The translations under genes were made by a program, and so were the position numbers. This document shows, piece after piece, positions 1-8,959 of a stretch of DNA of 48,512 nt (positions are counted from its first letter, which is position 1; every line of letters begins with the position of its first letter). This DNA comes from UBA3824 sp017541145 (GTDB taxonomy: Bacteria; Bacteroidota; Bacteroidia; Bacteroidales; UBA3824). The notes beneath the pieces were generated by a model. That model was not told the origin of the DNA and did no database searches. It worked only from the letters and a program-made list of their open reading frames with translations. The stretch covers positions 1 through 48,512 of the forward strand of contig CAMVLO010000030.1 of NCBI GenBank assembly GCA_947168365.1, read 5' to 3'.

Positions 1-178
1 TCAATGGCTTCCTCAATTTTTTTTTCGATTTTTTTGTTTTTTCGGACACTAATAGCACAAATTAAAAAAAAGTTTCGACCATGGCACGCCCCTTACAATT
101 TGCGTCTTCTGACCCTGAAGTAAGAAAAGTTATGAAAATAGAAGACGAGATGTCAATACTTTTCCAAAAGTAATTCAT

Positions 179-1123
179 TTAATAAAAACAGTTTTTTAAT
201 TCGAAGAATTTGTATTCAAACTCTTCTTTTGTCCAAACTTTTTCGTGTAAAAAATATCCGTAGTCTGAGATTTTGTTCCGGTTTTCTTCGGTTTGATATT
301 TAGGGTTCATACATTCCCAATATTTTGAAAAGTTTGGATTAACGTTTTGGTAAAATAACAATGTATCGAGAGTTGATATATCGAAATTTTTTGATAAATT
401 TGGATTATAACAGATTAAAGTTGTATCATTTAAATTACAATTTTTATAAATCTCAAGTCCATTTTCTTCATTATTATGAACTTTTGCGGCTTTTATCACT
501 CGGATGACACCGCAGTATTGATAATAAAATTGCGAATTCTTTTTTATAAATTCTTCATCAGCATAACAATCTAAAAAATATTTTGCAGAATTATATTCAA
601 TTACAGGACGTGTATAATAGTTTATAGCTTTTGTTGACGGTTTTGAGTTTTCAACTTCATAAATTTTGTTATCAACATATGAGTATTTTATTAGAACTAT
701 ATTATCAGGTTTAAATTTTGATCTTTTGAATTTTTCCGGATTATTCTTATAATTATATTCCCCTTTAATGCTACCTTCTTTTACATATTCTGAAAATGTA
801 TAATTTTTATTGGTATTAGAAGGTTTAAAATCAGTTGTAACTTCGTATATCAGGTACTCTGATTTGTAACCCTTTTTCTTTATTGTAGATACATCTGTAA
901 TTTTGGAACAAAAGATGATTTTTCCATTTTTATAAAGATTTTTTTCGCAAATTATTTTATAATCATCGGAGAATGTTTCTGAGGTTATTATTAATATCAT
1001 TGATAAAATAATCATAGATATTGAAATCTGAGATCCGCTAACGCTTGAGCTCCTTCCTTCTTTTTCATTTTCTTCTTCTATTTTTATTTCTTCTTTTGTC
1101 ATTTCATTTTTAGGTTTTTGCAT
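179..1123 (-). CDS. Unrecognised single-pass membrane protein
   Basis: Family not recognised. The 314-residue product has a charged Lys/Glu-rich head (residues 1-32), one hydrophobic segment at about 33-48, and a polar tail of about 265 residues rich in Lys, Asn and Tyr with scattered cysteines, which would lie outside the inner membrane if the segment is an anchor. A second start at Met8 would only shorten the head. The gene lies 45 bases downstream of another small membrane-protein gene on the same strand, so the two are probably cotranscribed. Codon use is extremely A+T-rich. No enzymatic motif is visible; the reading frame is the main support. Confidence 0.6.
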   Translation of the reverse strand: MQKPKNEMTKEEIKIEEENEKEGRSSSVSGSQISISMIILSMILIITSETFSDDYKIICEKNLYKNGKIIFCSKITDVSTIKKKGYKSEYLIYEVTTDFKPSNTNKNYTFSEYVKEGSIKGEYNYKNNPEKFKRSKFKPDNIVLIKYSYVDNKIYEVENSKPSTKAINYYTRPVIEYNSAKYFLDCYADEEFIKKNSQFYYQYCGVIRVIKAAKVHNNEENGLEIYKNCNLNDTTLICYNPNLSKNFDISTLDTLLFYQNVNPNFSKYWECMNPKYQTEENRNKISDYGYFLHEKVWTKEEFEYKFFELKNCFY

Positions 1124-1168
1124 ATAGTTTAATTGGTCATTAATTGAGTTAAAATAAAAAAACGGAGT

Positions 1169-1552
1169 TTAATATATAAATAGGATTTTGAATAATGTTC
1201 CGGCATCATATGTTGAATAATGATTATAATTGTATACCAATATATTACCGTAAATCAGAACCGAAATGAATATGATTACAGCTAATACTTTTGAAAAACC
1301 GTTGGGATTCCAAATTTGCCCTTTAAATGGTTTAAGACACAAAACTGGAGCTATCAAGCTTAAAATTGCTAAATATGCTATTGCTACAAAATTTGAGTAT
1401 ATACAACATCCCAAAAAAAGAGAATATAATAGAAATGATATTATAAAACATTTTTTGTTCATTCCCCTTTTTATATATGAATCACTTCCGTATATAAGAA
1501 TGATAAGCTGTATTGAGGTTAGTATACAAAGTATAAATTTTACAGTTTGCAT
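1169..1552 (-). CDS. Small polytopic membrane protein, unknown
   Basis: The 127-residue product is almost entirely hydrophobic, with about four membrane segments (roughly residues 4-22, 35-53, 55-73 and 87-107) and a short basic loop near residue 30. No family is recognised. It precedes the 179-1123 gene on the same strand by 45 bases and probably forms a two-gene unit with it. An overlapping frame on the plus strand (1266-1577) lacks any protein-like feature and is a shadow. The distribution of hydrophobic segments is what supports this frame as coding. Confidence 0.5.
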   Translation of the reverse strand: MQTVKFILCILTSIQLIILIYGSDSYIKRGMNKKCFIISFLLYSLFLGCCIYSNFVAIAYLAILSLIAPVLCLKPFKGQIWNPNGFSKVLAVIIFISVLIYGNILVYNYNHYSTYDAGTLFKILFIY

Positions 1553-1663
1553 ATTTCCTTGGTTAACAATGTTATGATGAAATCTTTTTATAAAAAATAG
1601 TTAACTTAATTTTTGTAATTGTTTTAGTTATAAATCAAAAAGAACGAAATTATAATCTAACAG

Positions 1664-1682
1664 CCGAGGTGAAAAGCCTCGG
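1664..1682 (-). terminator. GC-rich hairpin just after recJ
   Basis: A perfect 6-bp G+C-rich stem (CCGAGG / CCTCGG) with a 7-base loop lies 4 bases beyond the recJ stop codon in an A+T-rich intergenic region. It has no clear U-run on the minus strand, so it may be a 3'-end processing or pausing structure rather than a classical intrinsic terminator. Confidence 0.35.
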
Positions 1683-1686
1683 AATG

Positions 1687-3444
1687 CTAGTCAAATTTTA
1701 TATCTTTTACCATCAGTTGTACTGATTTGTGACCATTGAAATCGTTGAGTGCCAAAGTGTAACAAATTTTGAACGGTTTGTTGGTTTTTATTTGGGGCAG
1801 ATAATCAGCCATTCCGAATGCAATTCCGATTTTTGTCGCTCCGGTTTCATCCATTACTTCCAAACGTAAATGAGATTTGTCTTTGCCAACTATTCTTGAA
1901 CCCATGTCAACAACATTTTGTGTTGCGAATATCGGTTCCGGATTTTCGGGTCCAAACGGTTCAAATTGTTTCAACTGTTCGTAAAAACTCATCGTAATTG
2001 ATTTGAAATCGATGTATTGCTCAATTTCTATTTTGGGATGTTGCTGTTCTTTGGTGATATGTTTGCTAACATAATCTTCAAAAGCATCGCGGAATTGTTG
2101 ATAATTTTCCACTTTTAAATTCAATCCAGCGGCAAATTTGTGTCCTCCAAAAGCCGTGAGATATTTTCTGCAACTGTCGATTGCGTCGTAAAGATTGAAA
2201 TCCGAAACCGAACGCGCCGAACCCGTAAGTTTGCCGTCAATATGCGATAATACAATTGTTGGTCTGTAGTAATTTTCTGTAAGTCTTGATGCAACAATTC
2301 CTACCACGCCCTTGTGCCAATTGTCACCGTAAACTACTGTTGTGGTGTTGGTATCGTTTTTGGGGTCGTTGCGAAGCATTTCCAAAGCTTTTTCCGTGAT
2401 GTCGTGGTCTTTGTTTTTGCGGTCTTCGTTGTATTCTGAGATTTTTTTACTGAATTCTTCTGCCTGCGACATCTCTTCCGTTACAAGTAGTTTTACAGCT
2501 TCAGTACCGTTTTCAATGCGTCCTGCGGCGTTTATTCGCGGACCTATCATGAATACTGAATCGTAAATTGTAATTTCGTCTTTCTTGTTTAACCCGGCGT
2601 CTTTCATTATTGCCTTAAAACATGTAAGCGGCTCAAGCAACATCGTTTGGTCTTTGTACTTAAATTCCTGAGAATTAAGTTTCTTGAGTCCGAAATACGC
2701 CAAAATCCTATTTTCGTCTACTATCGGTACAATATCCGATCCTATGCTGACTGCTGTTAAGTCGATATATTTCAAGAGCCTTTCAAACGGGATATTTTGT
2801 TTAATCGCAAAGGCTTGCATAAATTTGAAACCGACGCCGCAGCCCGAAAGTTCGTTGAACGGGTAAGTGTTGTCAGTGCGTTTTGCATCCAAAACGGCTA
2901 CTGCTTTGGGCAAATCCGTGCCGGGAGTGTGATGGTCGCAAACTATAAAATCTATTTGTTTGTACGCCGCGTATTCTATTCTTGCGTTGTCTTTGATTCC
3001 GCAATCCAGTGCAATTATCAGTTTACAATTTGTGGACGCTGCATAATCCACTCCTTTGAAACTTACTCCATAGCCTTCTGTGTAGCGGTCGGGGATGTAA
3101 TAATCGATATTTTTGTAAAACTCTTTTAGAAATGAGTACACCAATGCTACTGATGTTGTGCCGTCAACATCGTAATCGCCGTATACTAATATCCTTTCGT
3201 TATTTTCAATTGCCTGACACAGACGGTCTACGGCTTTGTGCATATCGTTGAAAAGATACGGATCGTGCAGTTGTGATAGGTTTGGACGCAAAAACTGCCG
3301 TACTTTTTCCAAATCGAATCCTATTCTTGACGCCAACATCTTTGTAAGATGGATGTCAAAAAAATTGTTCATCTGTTGCTGTAAATCAGCAACTTGGTCT
3401 TCAGTAAAGCCTTCGTATTTTTTTATTGTCCAAACTCGTTCCAT
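1687..3444 (-). CDS. recJ: Single-stranded-DNA-specific exonuclease RecJ
   Basis: RecJ degrades single-stranded DNA 5' to 3' in recombination and mismatch or base-excision repair. The 585-residue protein has the expected order: DHH phosphoesterase domain with motif I DYDVDG at residues 90-95 and the DHH triad at 170-172, a central GPRINAAGR motif, then a DHHA1 domain with the GGHKFAAGL motif, and a C-terminal OB-like domain. Length is typical for the family and all metal-binding motifs look intact. It is the last gene of the block that begins at 12203: the DUF2339 gene ends only 8 bases upstream. Its link to the kinase genes may be only cotranscription. A GC-rich hairpin follows the stop. Confidence 0.96.
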   Translation of the reverse strand: MERVWTIKKYEGFTEDQVADLQQQMNNFFDIHLTKMLASRIGFDLEKVRQFLRPNLSQLHDPYLFNDMHKAVDRLCQAIENNERILVYGDYDVDGTTSVALVYSFLKEFYKNIDYYIPDRYTEGYGVSFKGVDYAASTNCKLIIALDCGIKDNARIEYAAYKQIDFIVCDHHTPGTDLPKAVAVLDAKRTDNTYPFNELSGCGVGFKFMQAFAIKQNIPFERLLKYIDLTAVSIGSDIVPIVDENRILAYFGLKKLNSQEFKYKDQTMLLEPLTCFKAIMKDAGLNKKDEITIYDSVFMIGPRINAAGRIENGTEAVKLLVTEEMSQAEEFSKKISEYNEDRKNKDHDITEKALEMLRNDPKNDTNTTTVVYGDNWHKGVVGIVASRLTENYYRPTIVLSHIDGKLTGSARSVSDFNLYDAIDSCRKYLTAFGGHKFAAGLNLKVENYQQFRDAFEDYVSKHITKEQQHPKIEIEQYIDFKSITMSFYEQLKQFEPFGPENPEPIFATQNVVDMGSRIVGKDKSHLRLEVMDETGATKIGIAFGMADYLPQIKTNKPFKICYTLALNDFNGHKSVQLMVKDIKFD

Positions 3445-3452
3445 TTCTTATT

Positions 3453-6400
3453 TTAAAAATTCTGCTTTTCTTTAAAAAATTTCGTATAAAGGTACGAAAT
3501 TAATATAAAAATTCCACCTACCAATATGAAAACTATGGCTTTGGTTAGCAATGAATAGCTCCAAAGGTCATAAGTTACTATTTTTATGGCTGTTATGCTC
3601 GATAAAACTATTCCGTAATGGCGCATCCATTTTTTATGTTTGCGAAATCCGATAACGAATAATATTATTGCATAGGTTGCCAACAAGAGGCTCAACCATA
3701 TTTGATAATTGTTGTAATTGTTGAATAGATGTATAAATTCTATTATGATTATCGATAAGTTGAAAGTATTGATTATTACGTTTTTAGCGGTGTTGAAATT
3801 TCCCAAATCGGTGATGGCGATTGCCAACATCGATATTAAATAGAGCGCAAACGACAAACAAACAATTGAGGTATTTAGTTTTCCGGAATTCAGGTTGCCG
3901 AGTGCAATTATTGTAAACAAAAACATTGAAATGAATATGAAAACTTGTCCCAAATTTTTTGTTATTTTCGGATATTTTGTTTTGTTGGAACACAACATCA
4001 ATATTGTAAAATATGCCAAAGTTAAATCAATACTAATTGTTATCATGTACTGTTTTGGGGTTTGCAATTTTTTGAAAGCATCGTAAGGTTCCATCAAATT
4101 GTAAAACTCTAAATTCGCTTCGTTGTTGAAATTATTGTAGTTTGCAATTTGCAATATCATGTATCCAGTAAAAATTGCGAAGATATATGCTGTTGATTTC
4201 AAAGCCGTTTTATTGTATAATTTTGACATCAATCGGCAATACAATCCGTAGCCAAACAAAAGTAATATCGCACAATTGAACAGTGGCGATAGATTTTGTA
4301 CGTTTTGTGTGTAAATTATTACAAAAATAAAATTAGTCAAGCCAAATATCATGTAAGTAAATGATATTGTTTCAAATTTTTTGTAATCTGAAATCTTGAA
4401 ATACAGGATGTTGACTGTACTTAGTATAATTGTTGTAAAACCGTAAATCAAATATCTGTTGTTTTCGTCTTGTTGTATGTTGCTCAGATAAGTAATAATA
4501 TCGCAACTCAAAAATTTCAAGAGTATCAATAGTGATATGCAGTTGACAAATTTCAATACTTTTTCACTGAATTTTCCGCCTATTGAATTTAAAATCATCA
4601 TTCCCAAATATGCAGTAAGTCCGAGAGTTATCCAAAGTTGTATGCTTGGGATATCTTTCAGATAGTGCATCGTTTCGTGAATCGCGATATACATTACTAT
4701 AGAATGAATCACAAGAATCAAATTGATATTGTCGGTTTTTTTCGCAAATCTTGTTAAAACAATCATTGAAAATAGCATTGTCGCAATCGAAAATACAATT
4801 GCAGTTGTTGTATTTTCGTGATTGTTGATACTGTAAAGTGTATATGTTGCAAACAAAAATTGTAAAACAGGTAAAGTGAAACATGAAATTTTTCTTACAG
4901 TTTCGGAATACCGCATTTTGTTATTGAAGATAAGCAACGCGCTGAAATACAGTAAACTAAGATTCAGTGAGAATATAATATTGTTTTGGAAAAATGTCGT
5001 GAAATTGGATTCTATTACCAAAGTGATGTATGCTATCGCAAATGTTGCGAAATATGCAAAACTTTTGTATTTTTCTTGATTGTATTTTTTGCTGGCGATG
5101 AATGCCCACGCAATATAACCGCATAACAAGAAAAATCCGAACATACCGAATTTTAAATTTCCGTAGTGATAGCTACCGTCAAAATTGTATTTTGTAACTA
5201 AAATTGGTAACAAAAAGCTGTTAACAAATAATAATATGAACGAAATTTTTTCGTATAAACTTTCTTTTGTGACTTTGCTTGCTACAAATGCAGCTATACT
5301 TTCAATTAATATTGTCAACGGGAAAATACAGTTTGCGTATTTGGTTTCTGCATGGAAGTAGCTGTGTAACAATGCATAATTCAAGATGTAAATTCCTGCG
5401 ATGATATATTTCTTGTAGTAAAATTCATGTGCAAATTTTAGTTTGAATACCAATGCCTGAATTATGAAAGTTGCGCTGAAGATGTAGATATAATTCGGAC
5501 AAAGTTTAAATTCTGTTAATAGTATTAAAAAAATTGTATTAACTATTGGAACTAACAACGGTTTTTCTCCTTTTCTAAGCAACTCAAAAATCGTTGGTCC
5601 GAAGAAAAATATTAAAAATTGTATGAAGAAAAAGTAGTTTGATTGTTCTGAATCAGCAATCAACATCAAGATATAGTTGATTGAATTTATTACCAATACG
5701 GTTACGATGTGCCATTCGTTTTTCCGCCAAATAGAAAAAATACAGTATGTTACGGAAAGTAAAATTAAAAATATGCACCAACCGTTTGGATAATTCTCTA
5801 TAATTTTTATATTATAAATTAGCGGACTGATGTACATCAATACCGCTGCTAAATTTATAATTCCGGTATTTTTGTACAAGAATCCCACGGCGCAAGTAAA
5901 TGCAGCTATCGAAACTGTTATTACAGAACAAGTTATATTGCCGAATACTTCAAAATAAAAACATCCGGCAAATGTCCAAAGATACGCAAACGAAACTGCG
6001 CCCGTTAAAAGTCCGGAGCTTAGTAATTGCTTGGTTTTCTTTTCTTTGAACGAAAATATCAACATCACAAAACTGCCGATATAGCCTAATATTACTTTCG
6101 TTAAGTCTGTGATATGAAAATTGCCGTAAGCATATTTCAAGAGCGCAATCAATCCTATTACCGCAATTATAATTCCGGCTTTGCCAATGACATTTTTTCC
6201 GATATTTGCTTCGGTGCGTTCGTTTTCACGTTCCGCTTTTTGTTCTCTTTCCGGTGCTTGTTGCGGAAAATGCTGTTGAACATTCGGTGTCTGAACTTTT
6301 ATTGGCGGCGGTGTAACTTCAATTTTCGGATGAGGCGGCGGAAGTGGTTGATTTTCTTCCTCTTGATTGTCGCCCATTAAACGTTCCAAAGCTTTCATGT

Positions 6401-6542
6401 CAGCTTTTTCCTTTTCAATTTTTTCTGCTAATTCCATCATTTGCCTGGTGAGAAATGTTAAATTCTCATCAAGCTTTTTCCTTGTGAAAAGCATTTGATT
6501 CACTTGATTGCGAAGTGCTTCGTATTTTTCTTCGTCGGTCAT
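3453..6542 (-). CDS. DUF2339-family giant polytopic membrane protein
   Basis: The 1029-residue protein starts with a predicted coiled coil (about residues 1-60, Lys/Glu-rich heptads), continues with a proline-rich linker (about 65-90, PPP-type runs) and a charged stretch, and from about residue 115 to the end consists of more than 25 predicted hydrophobic helices with short loops. This architecture matches the DUF2339 family, known from Bacteroidota and Proteobacteria and of unknown function. The gene lies between the Hsp70-like gene (60 bases upstream) and recJ (8 bases downstream), all on the minus strand. Its position in the kinase/phosphatase block suggests an envelope role, but this is inference from context only. 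Confidence 0.8.
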   Translation of the reverse strand: MTDEEKYEALRNQVNQMLFTRKKLDENLTFLTRQMMELAEKIEKEKADMKALERLMGDNQEEENQPLPPPHPKIEVTPPPIKVQTPNVQQHFPQQAPEREQKAERENERTEANIGKNVIGKAGIIIAVIGLIALLKYAYGNFHITDLTKVILGYIGSFVMLIFSFKEKKTKQLLSSGLLTGAVSFAYLWTFAGCFYFEVFGNITCSVITVSIAAFTCAVGFLYKNTGIINLAAVLMYISPLIYNIKIIENYPNGWCIFLILLSVTYCIFSIWRKNEWHIVTVLVINSINYILMLIADSEQSNYFFFIQFLIFFFGPTIFELLRKGEKPLLVPIVNTIFLILLTEFKLCPNYIYIFSATFIIQALVFKLKFAHEFYYKKYIIAGIYILNYALLHSYFHAETKYANCIFPLTILIESIAAFVASKVTKESLYEKISFILLFVNSFLLPILVTKYNFDGSYHYGNLKFGMFGFFLLCGYIAWAFIASKKYNQEKYKSFAYFATFAIAYITLVIESNFTTFFQNNIIFSLNLSLLYFSALLIFNNKMRYSETVRKISCFTLPVLQFLFATYTLYSINNHENTTTAIVFSIATMLFSMIVLTRFAKKTDNINLILVIHSIVMYIAIHETMHYLKDIPSIQLWITLGLTAYLGMMILNSIGGKFSEKVLKFVNCISLLILLKFLSCDIITYLSNIQQDENNRYLIYGFTTIILSTVNILYFKISDYKKFETISFTYMIFGLTNFIFVIIYTQNVQNLSPLFNCAILLLFGYGLYCRLMSKLYNKTALKSTAYIFAIFTGYMILQIANYNNFNNEANLEFYNLMEPYDAFKKLQTPKQYMITISIDLTLAYFTILMLCSNKTKYPKITKNLGQVFIFISMFLFTIIALGNLNSGKLNTSIVCLSFALYLISMLAIAITDLGNFNTAKNVIINTFNLSIIIIEFIHLFNNYNNYQIWLSLLLATYAIILFVIGFRKHKKWMRHYGIVLSSITAIKIVTYDLWSYSLLTKAIVFILVGGIFILISYLYTKFFKEKQNF

Positions 6543-6602
6543 GTTGTCTCTTTTTAGTTTTATTTTAAATTGAAAAGGGAAAATTTTTTTTTGAAACTTT
6601 GG

Positions 6603-8141
6603 TTATTTTACCGAAATTTTGGTAACAACACGTGTCTTGAATTTTCCAAGATTTCTGCCGTCTCTTACTACTACAAAAAGTAAATTTACGCCCTTAGTCC
6701 ATACCGGAGCAAGAGGTTCTACCAAGTCGCCGAAAATCAATGATCTGGAACTTGATAAAATTACAAACTGTCCACCGCCTTGATATTCAAGTTCTTGATG
6801 CGCTTTGCCTTTGCCGGGTGTGGGGTCAAATGTATCGAGATAAACTTTTGTACCGGGTTTTAGTGCGCCGATTGTTATGCTGTCTACTTCGTGATAAACA
6901 TTCGGATTAAAAGTCGGTTTGGGTTGCTCTTGAATCTTAGGTTCAGGTTTTTGCGGAATTGGTTCCGACTCGTTTTGAGCCAAAAACATCGTTCCTTCTT
7001 CGTCCTGATAATCAGAATCCTGAGCTTGTGACTTTTCCTTGAACAATTCTATCATAAATTGCATGGCTTCGGTATCCGAAAAGTTTTGAATTTTGCTTTC
7101 TCCAAAACTCTTAAATTCCTGAATGATAGATTGTCCGCCTAAAGAATTACCGACAAGTATGATATTTTCTACATCGTTGGAATTTATCTTGTTCGGCTCC
7201 AAAAAGCTGTTTGTAAAAAATGCCGAATATTGTCTTGAAACACTGTACGCAGTTTTGCTGATATCTGTGAGTGAGAGATTTATCGGAATTTTTGTATTTG
7301 GATTGCAGGCAAAAACAGTTGAAAGTCTGATTGTTTGTTTTTCAGGATTTTTTTCAAAATATGCAATTACTTTTTCAGCTTTGTCGTAATGGCGGTTGAT
7401 TTCTTCCTGAATTTCCTGCTTGTTTTCAAAATCTATAAGATGTTCGCTACGGTTTACAGAATTTACAATTTGTTCTGCTATAACTTTTATCATCGGATCT
7501 ATGCCGTAGCCTTTAAACTGTTTGTATTCTTGTCGTGAAAATGTATTTTGGTCCGCCGTTACTATCGACATGTTGAGATTGTAGCCCAATGCTTCCAAAA
7601 CGGCGAATTTTCTGTTGGTACAATAATAGCCTTTTTTTGAAGTGAAATAGCTTACAACAATGCCGTCAATATTTTCGTTGCGACTGATATTTATTTTTTT
7701 TGTACTGAAATAGTTTTTGATTTTGTTTTTTACATTGTCGGAAATATTGTCGGAAAACATCGCAACGGCATCTATTTCAGTATCGTCGTTACAGTAGAAT
7801 GCGCTGTCGTATTTTTTAAGTTCGTTGCTGTACAATTCTCTGATTGTCTTGATTATGCAACTAAAAAATGTTACATAATTCTGTTCAATATTGCCGAGCA
7901 TATACGAATTGTTTTCCTCGATATTTTTTATCAAATCGCCGTAATACAGATTGTGTTTGTCTTGATAAAGTTTTTTGTAATCAAAACCGAATTCTACAGT
8001 TGCGCTTGTTGGAACGGTGTAGAAATAAAAATAGAATTTTTTGTCGTCGGTGGATGACAAAATCGTAAATTTTCCGTCTACCGGCTGTACTGCTGCTGCC
8101 AAGTAGTCATCATTGAAAAACAATGCTAATGTCTTGTTCAT
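6603..8141 (-). CDS. Degenerate Hsp70-like protein with C-terminal beta domain
   Basis: The 512-residue product resembles the actin/Hsp70 ATPase fold in outline: a short N-terminal strand pair (residues 1-30) and, at about 324-343, a segment reading NIILVGNSLGGQSIIQEF that aligns with the Hsp70 adenosine-binding motif (VGGSSRIPxVQ). The usual Hsp70 phosphate-1 motif (GIDLGTTNS) is replaced by LALFFNDDYLAAA, so ATP hydrolysis is doubtful. A Pro/Glu/Gln-rich linker (about 375-415) leads to a predicted beta-rich domain (about 420-512). There is no DnaK-type substrate lid. It follows the PP2C gene by 12 bases, so it is very likely coexpressed with kinase and phosphatase and could be a regulator or substrate. 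Hsp70 assignment is by my own motif reading. Confidence 0.55.
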   Translation of the reverse strand: MNKTLALFFNDDYLAAAVQPVDGKFTILSSTDDKKFYFYFYTVPTSATVEFGFDYKKLYQDKHNLYYGDLIKNIEENNSYMLGNIEQNYVTFFSCIIKTIRELYSNELKKYDSAFYCNDDTEIDAVAMFSDNISDNVKNKIKNYFSTKKINISRNENIDGIVVSYFTSKKGYYCTNRKFAVLEALGYNLNMSIVTADQNTFSRQEYKQFKGYGIDPMIKVIAEQIVNSVNRSEHLIDFENKQEIQEEINRHYDKAEKVIAYFEKNPEKQTIRLSTVFACNPNTKIPINLSLTDISKTAYSVSRQYSAFFTNSFLEPNKINSNDVENIILVGNSLGGQSIIQEFKSFGESKIQNFSDTEAMQFMIELFKEKSQAQDSDYQDEEGTMFLAQNESEPIPQKPEPKIQEQPKPTFNPNVYHEVDSITIGALKPGTKVYLDTFDPTPGKGKAHQELEYQGGGQFVILSSSRSLIFGDLVEPLAPVWTKGVNLLFVVVRDGRNLGKFKTRVVTKISVK

Positions 8142-8153
8142 TTTTTTCTTTTA

Positions 8154-8924
8154 CTAACCTAAATATCTGAAAATTACAGCTGTAATATTATCTTTGCCTC
8201 CTGCGTTGTAGGCTTGAGAAGTAAGTTCTTCTGCCAATCCGTTGGAGCTTTTCATCTTTTTTACAATTTGAAAAATTTGGTTGTCGGTTAATGCGTCGTG
8301 TACGCCATCGCTGAATGCCATCAGCACGTCGCCTGCCACCAAAGGTTTTGGGTCTGAGATATCCACTTTCATCATCTGCAAATCCTGACCAATTGCCGAG
8401 GTCATCATATTGCGTTTCGGGTGAGTGAAAGCTTCTTCTTCGTTGATTTGACCCGAATCCAAAAGTTGCTGAACGATAGAATGATCGTGGGTTTCACGGC
8501 TCAATACTCCGTCGTTCCAGAGGTAAACCCGGCTGTCGCCTACATTTATTGTGTAATACGCATTGCCGGAAATCATAAATCCGGAAATTGTAGTACCGCA
8601 ATTTTTGTAACTTTCGTCTTCTTTGCACTTGTTAAGTACTTGATTTGCCGCTTTTAATGTGGTTTTCCTCAAAAAATCAGTTACGCTTTCGTCCTCAGCC
8701 ATACGGTTGAACTCATAATCGAAAATTTCTACAGTTTTTTGACTTGCAAAATCTCCGTGACCGTGACCGCCTACGCCGTCTGCCACAAACACTAATCTGC
8801 GTCCGTATTTTATTTCGGATACATAAAAGCTGTCTTCTTGAGCGGGTTTGCGCCCTTGTATGCTGCTCGTCTCGATGGCTTTGACTCCGCCTGCGAGAAA
8901 TAATTTTTTTAGTGACTGTAGCAT
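8154..8924 (-). CDS. PP2C-family Ser/Thr protein phosphatase
   Basis: This metal-dependent phosphatase should dephosphorylate Ser/Thr residues, presumably reversing the kinase encoded just upstream. The 256-residue product shows the PP2C signature: QED at residues 29-31, ADGVGGHGHGD at about 48-58, a GDSRVYLW strand, FSDGVHDALTD, and the C-terminal KDN metal ligand. I chose the internal Met (start at 8924, protein MLQSLKK) because the longer frame to 9077 adds a basic, non-conserved stretch and overlaps the kinase gene by 118 bases; the chosen start lies 35 bases after the kinase stop. The next gene (Hsp70-like) begins 12 bases after its stop. It is the short, single-domain cytosolic type. 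Confidence 0.93.
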   Translation of the reverse strand: MLQSLKKLFLAGGVKAIETSSIQGRKPAQEDSFYVSEIKYGRRLVFVADGVGGHGHGDFASQKTVEIFDYEFNRMAEDESVTDFLRKTTLKAANQVLNKCKEDESYKNCGTTISGFMISGNAYYTINVGDSRVYLWNDGVLSRETHDHSIVQQLLDSGQINEEEAFTHPKRNMMTSAIGQDLQMMKVDISDPKPLVAGDVLMAFSDGVHDALTDNQIFQIVKKMKSSNGLAEELTSQAYNAGGKDNITAVIFRYLG

Positions 8925-8959
8925 AATGAATCTGATTTTTGGATTTTTATTTTTTGTTT

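Noticed and set aside
81..173. Thirty-codon frame starting MARPLQFASSDPEVRK near the left edge
   Set aside because: Too short, no promoter box and no recognisable domain; could be a broken gene end, but nothing supports expression.
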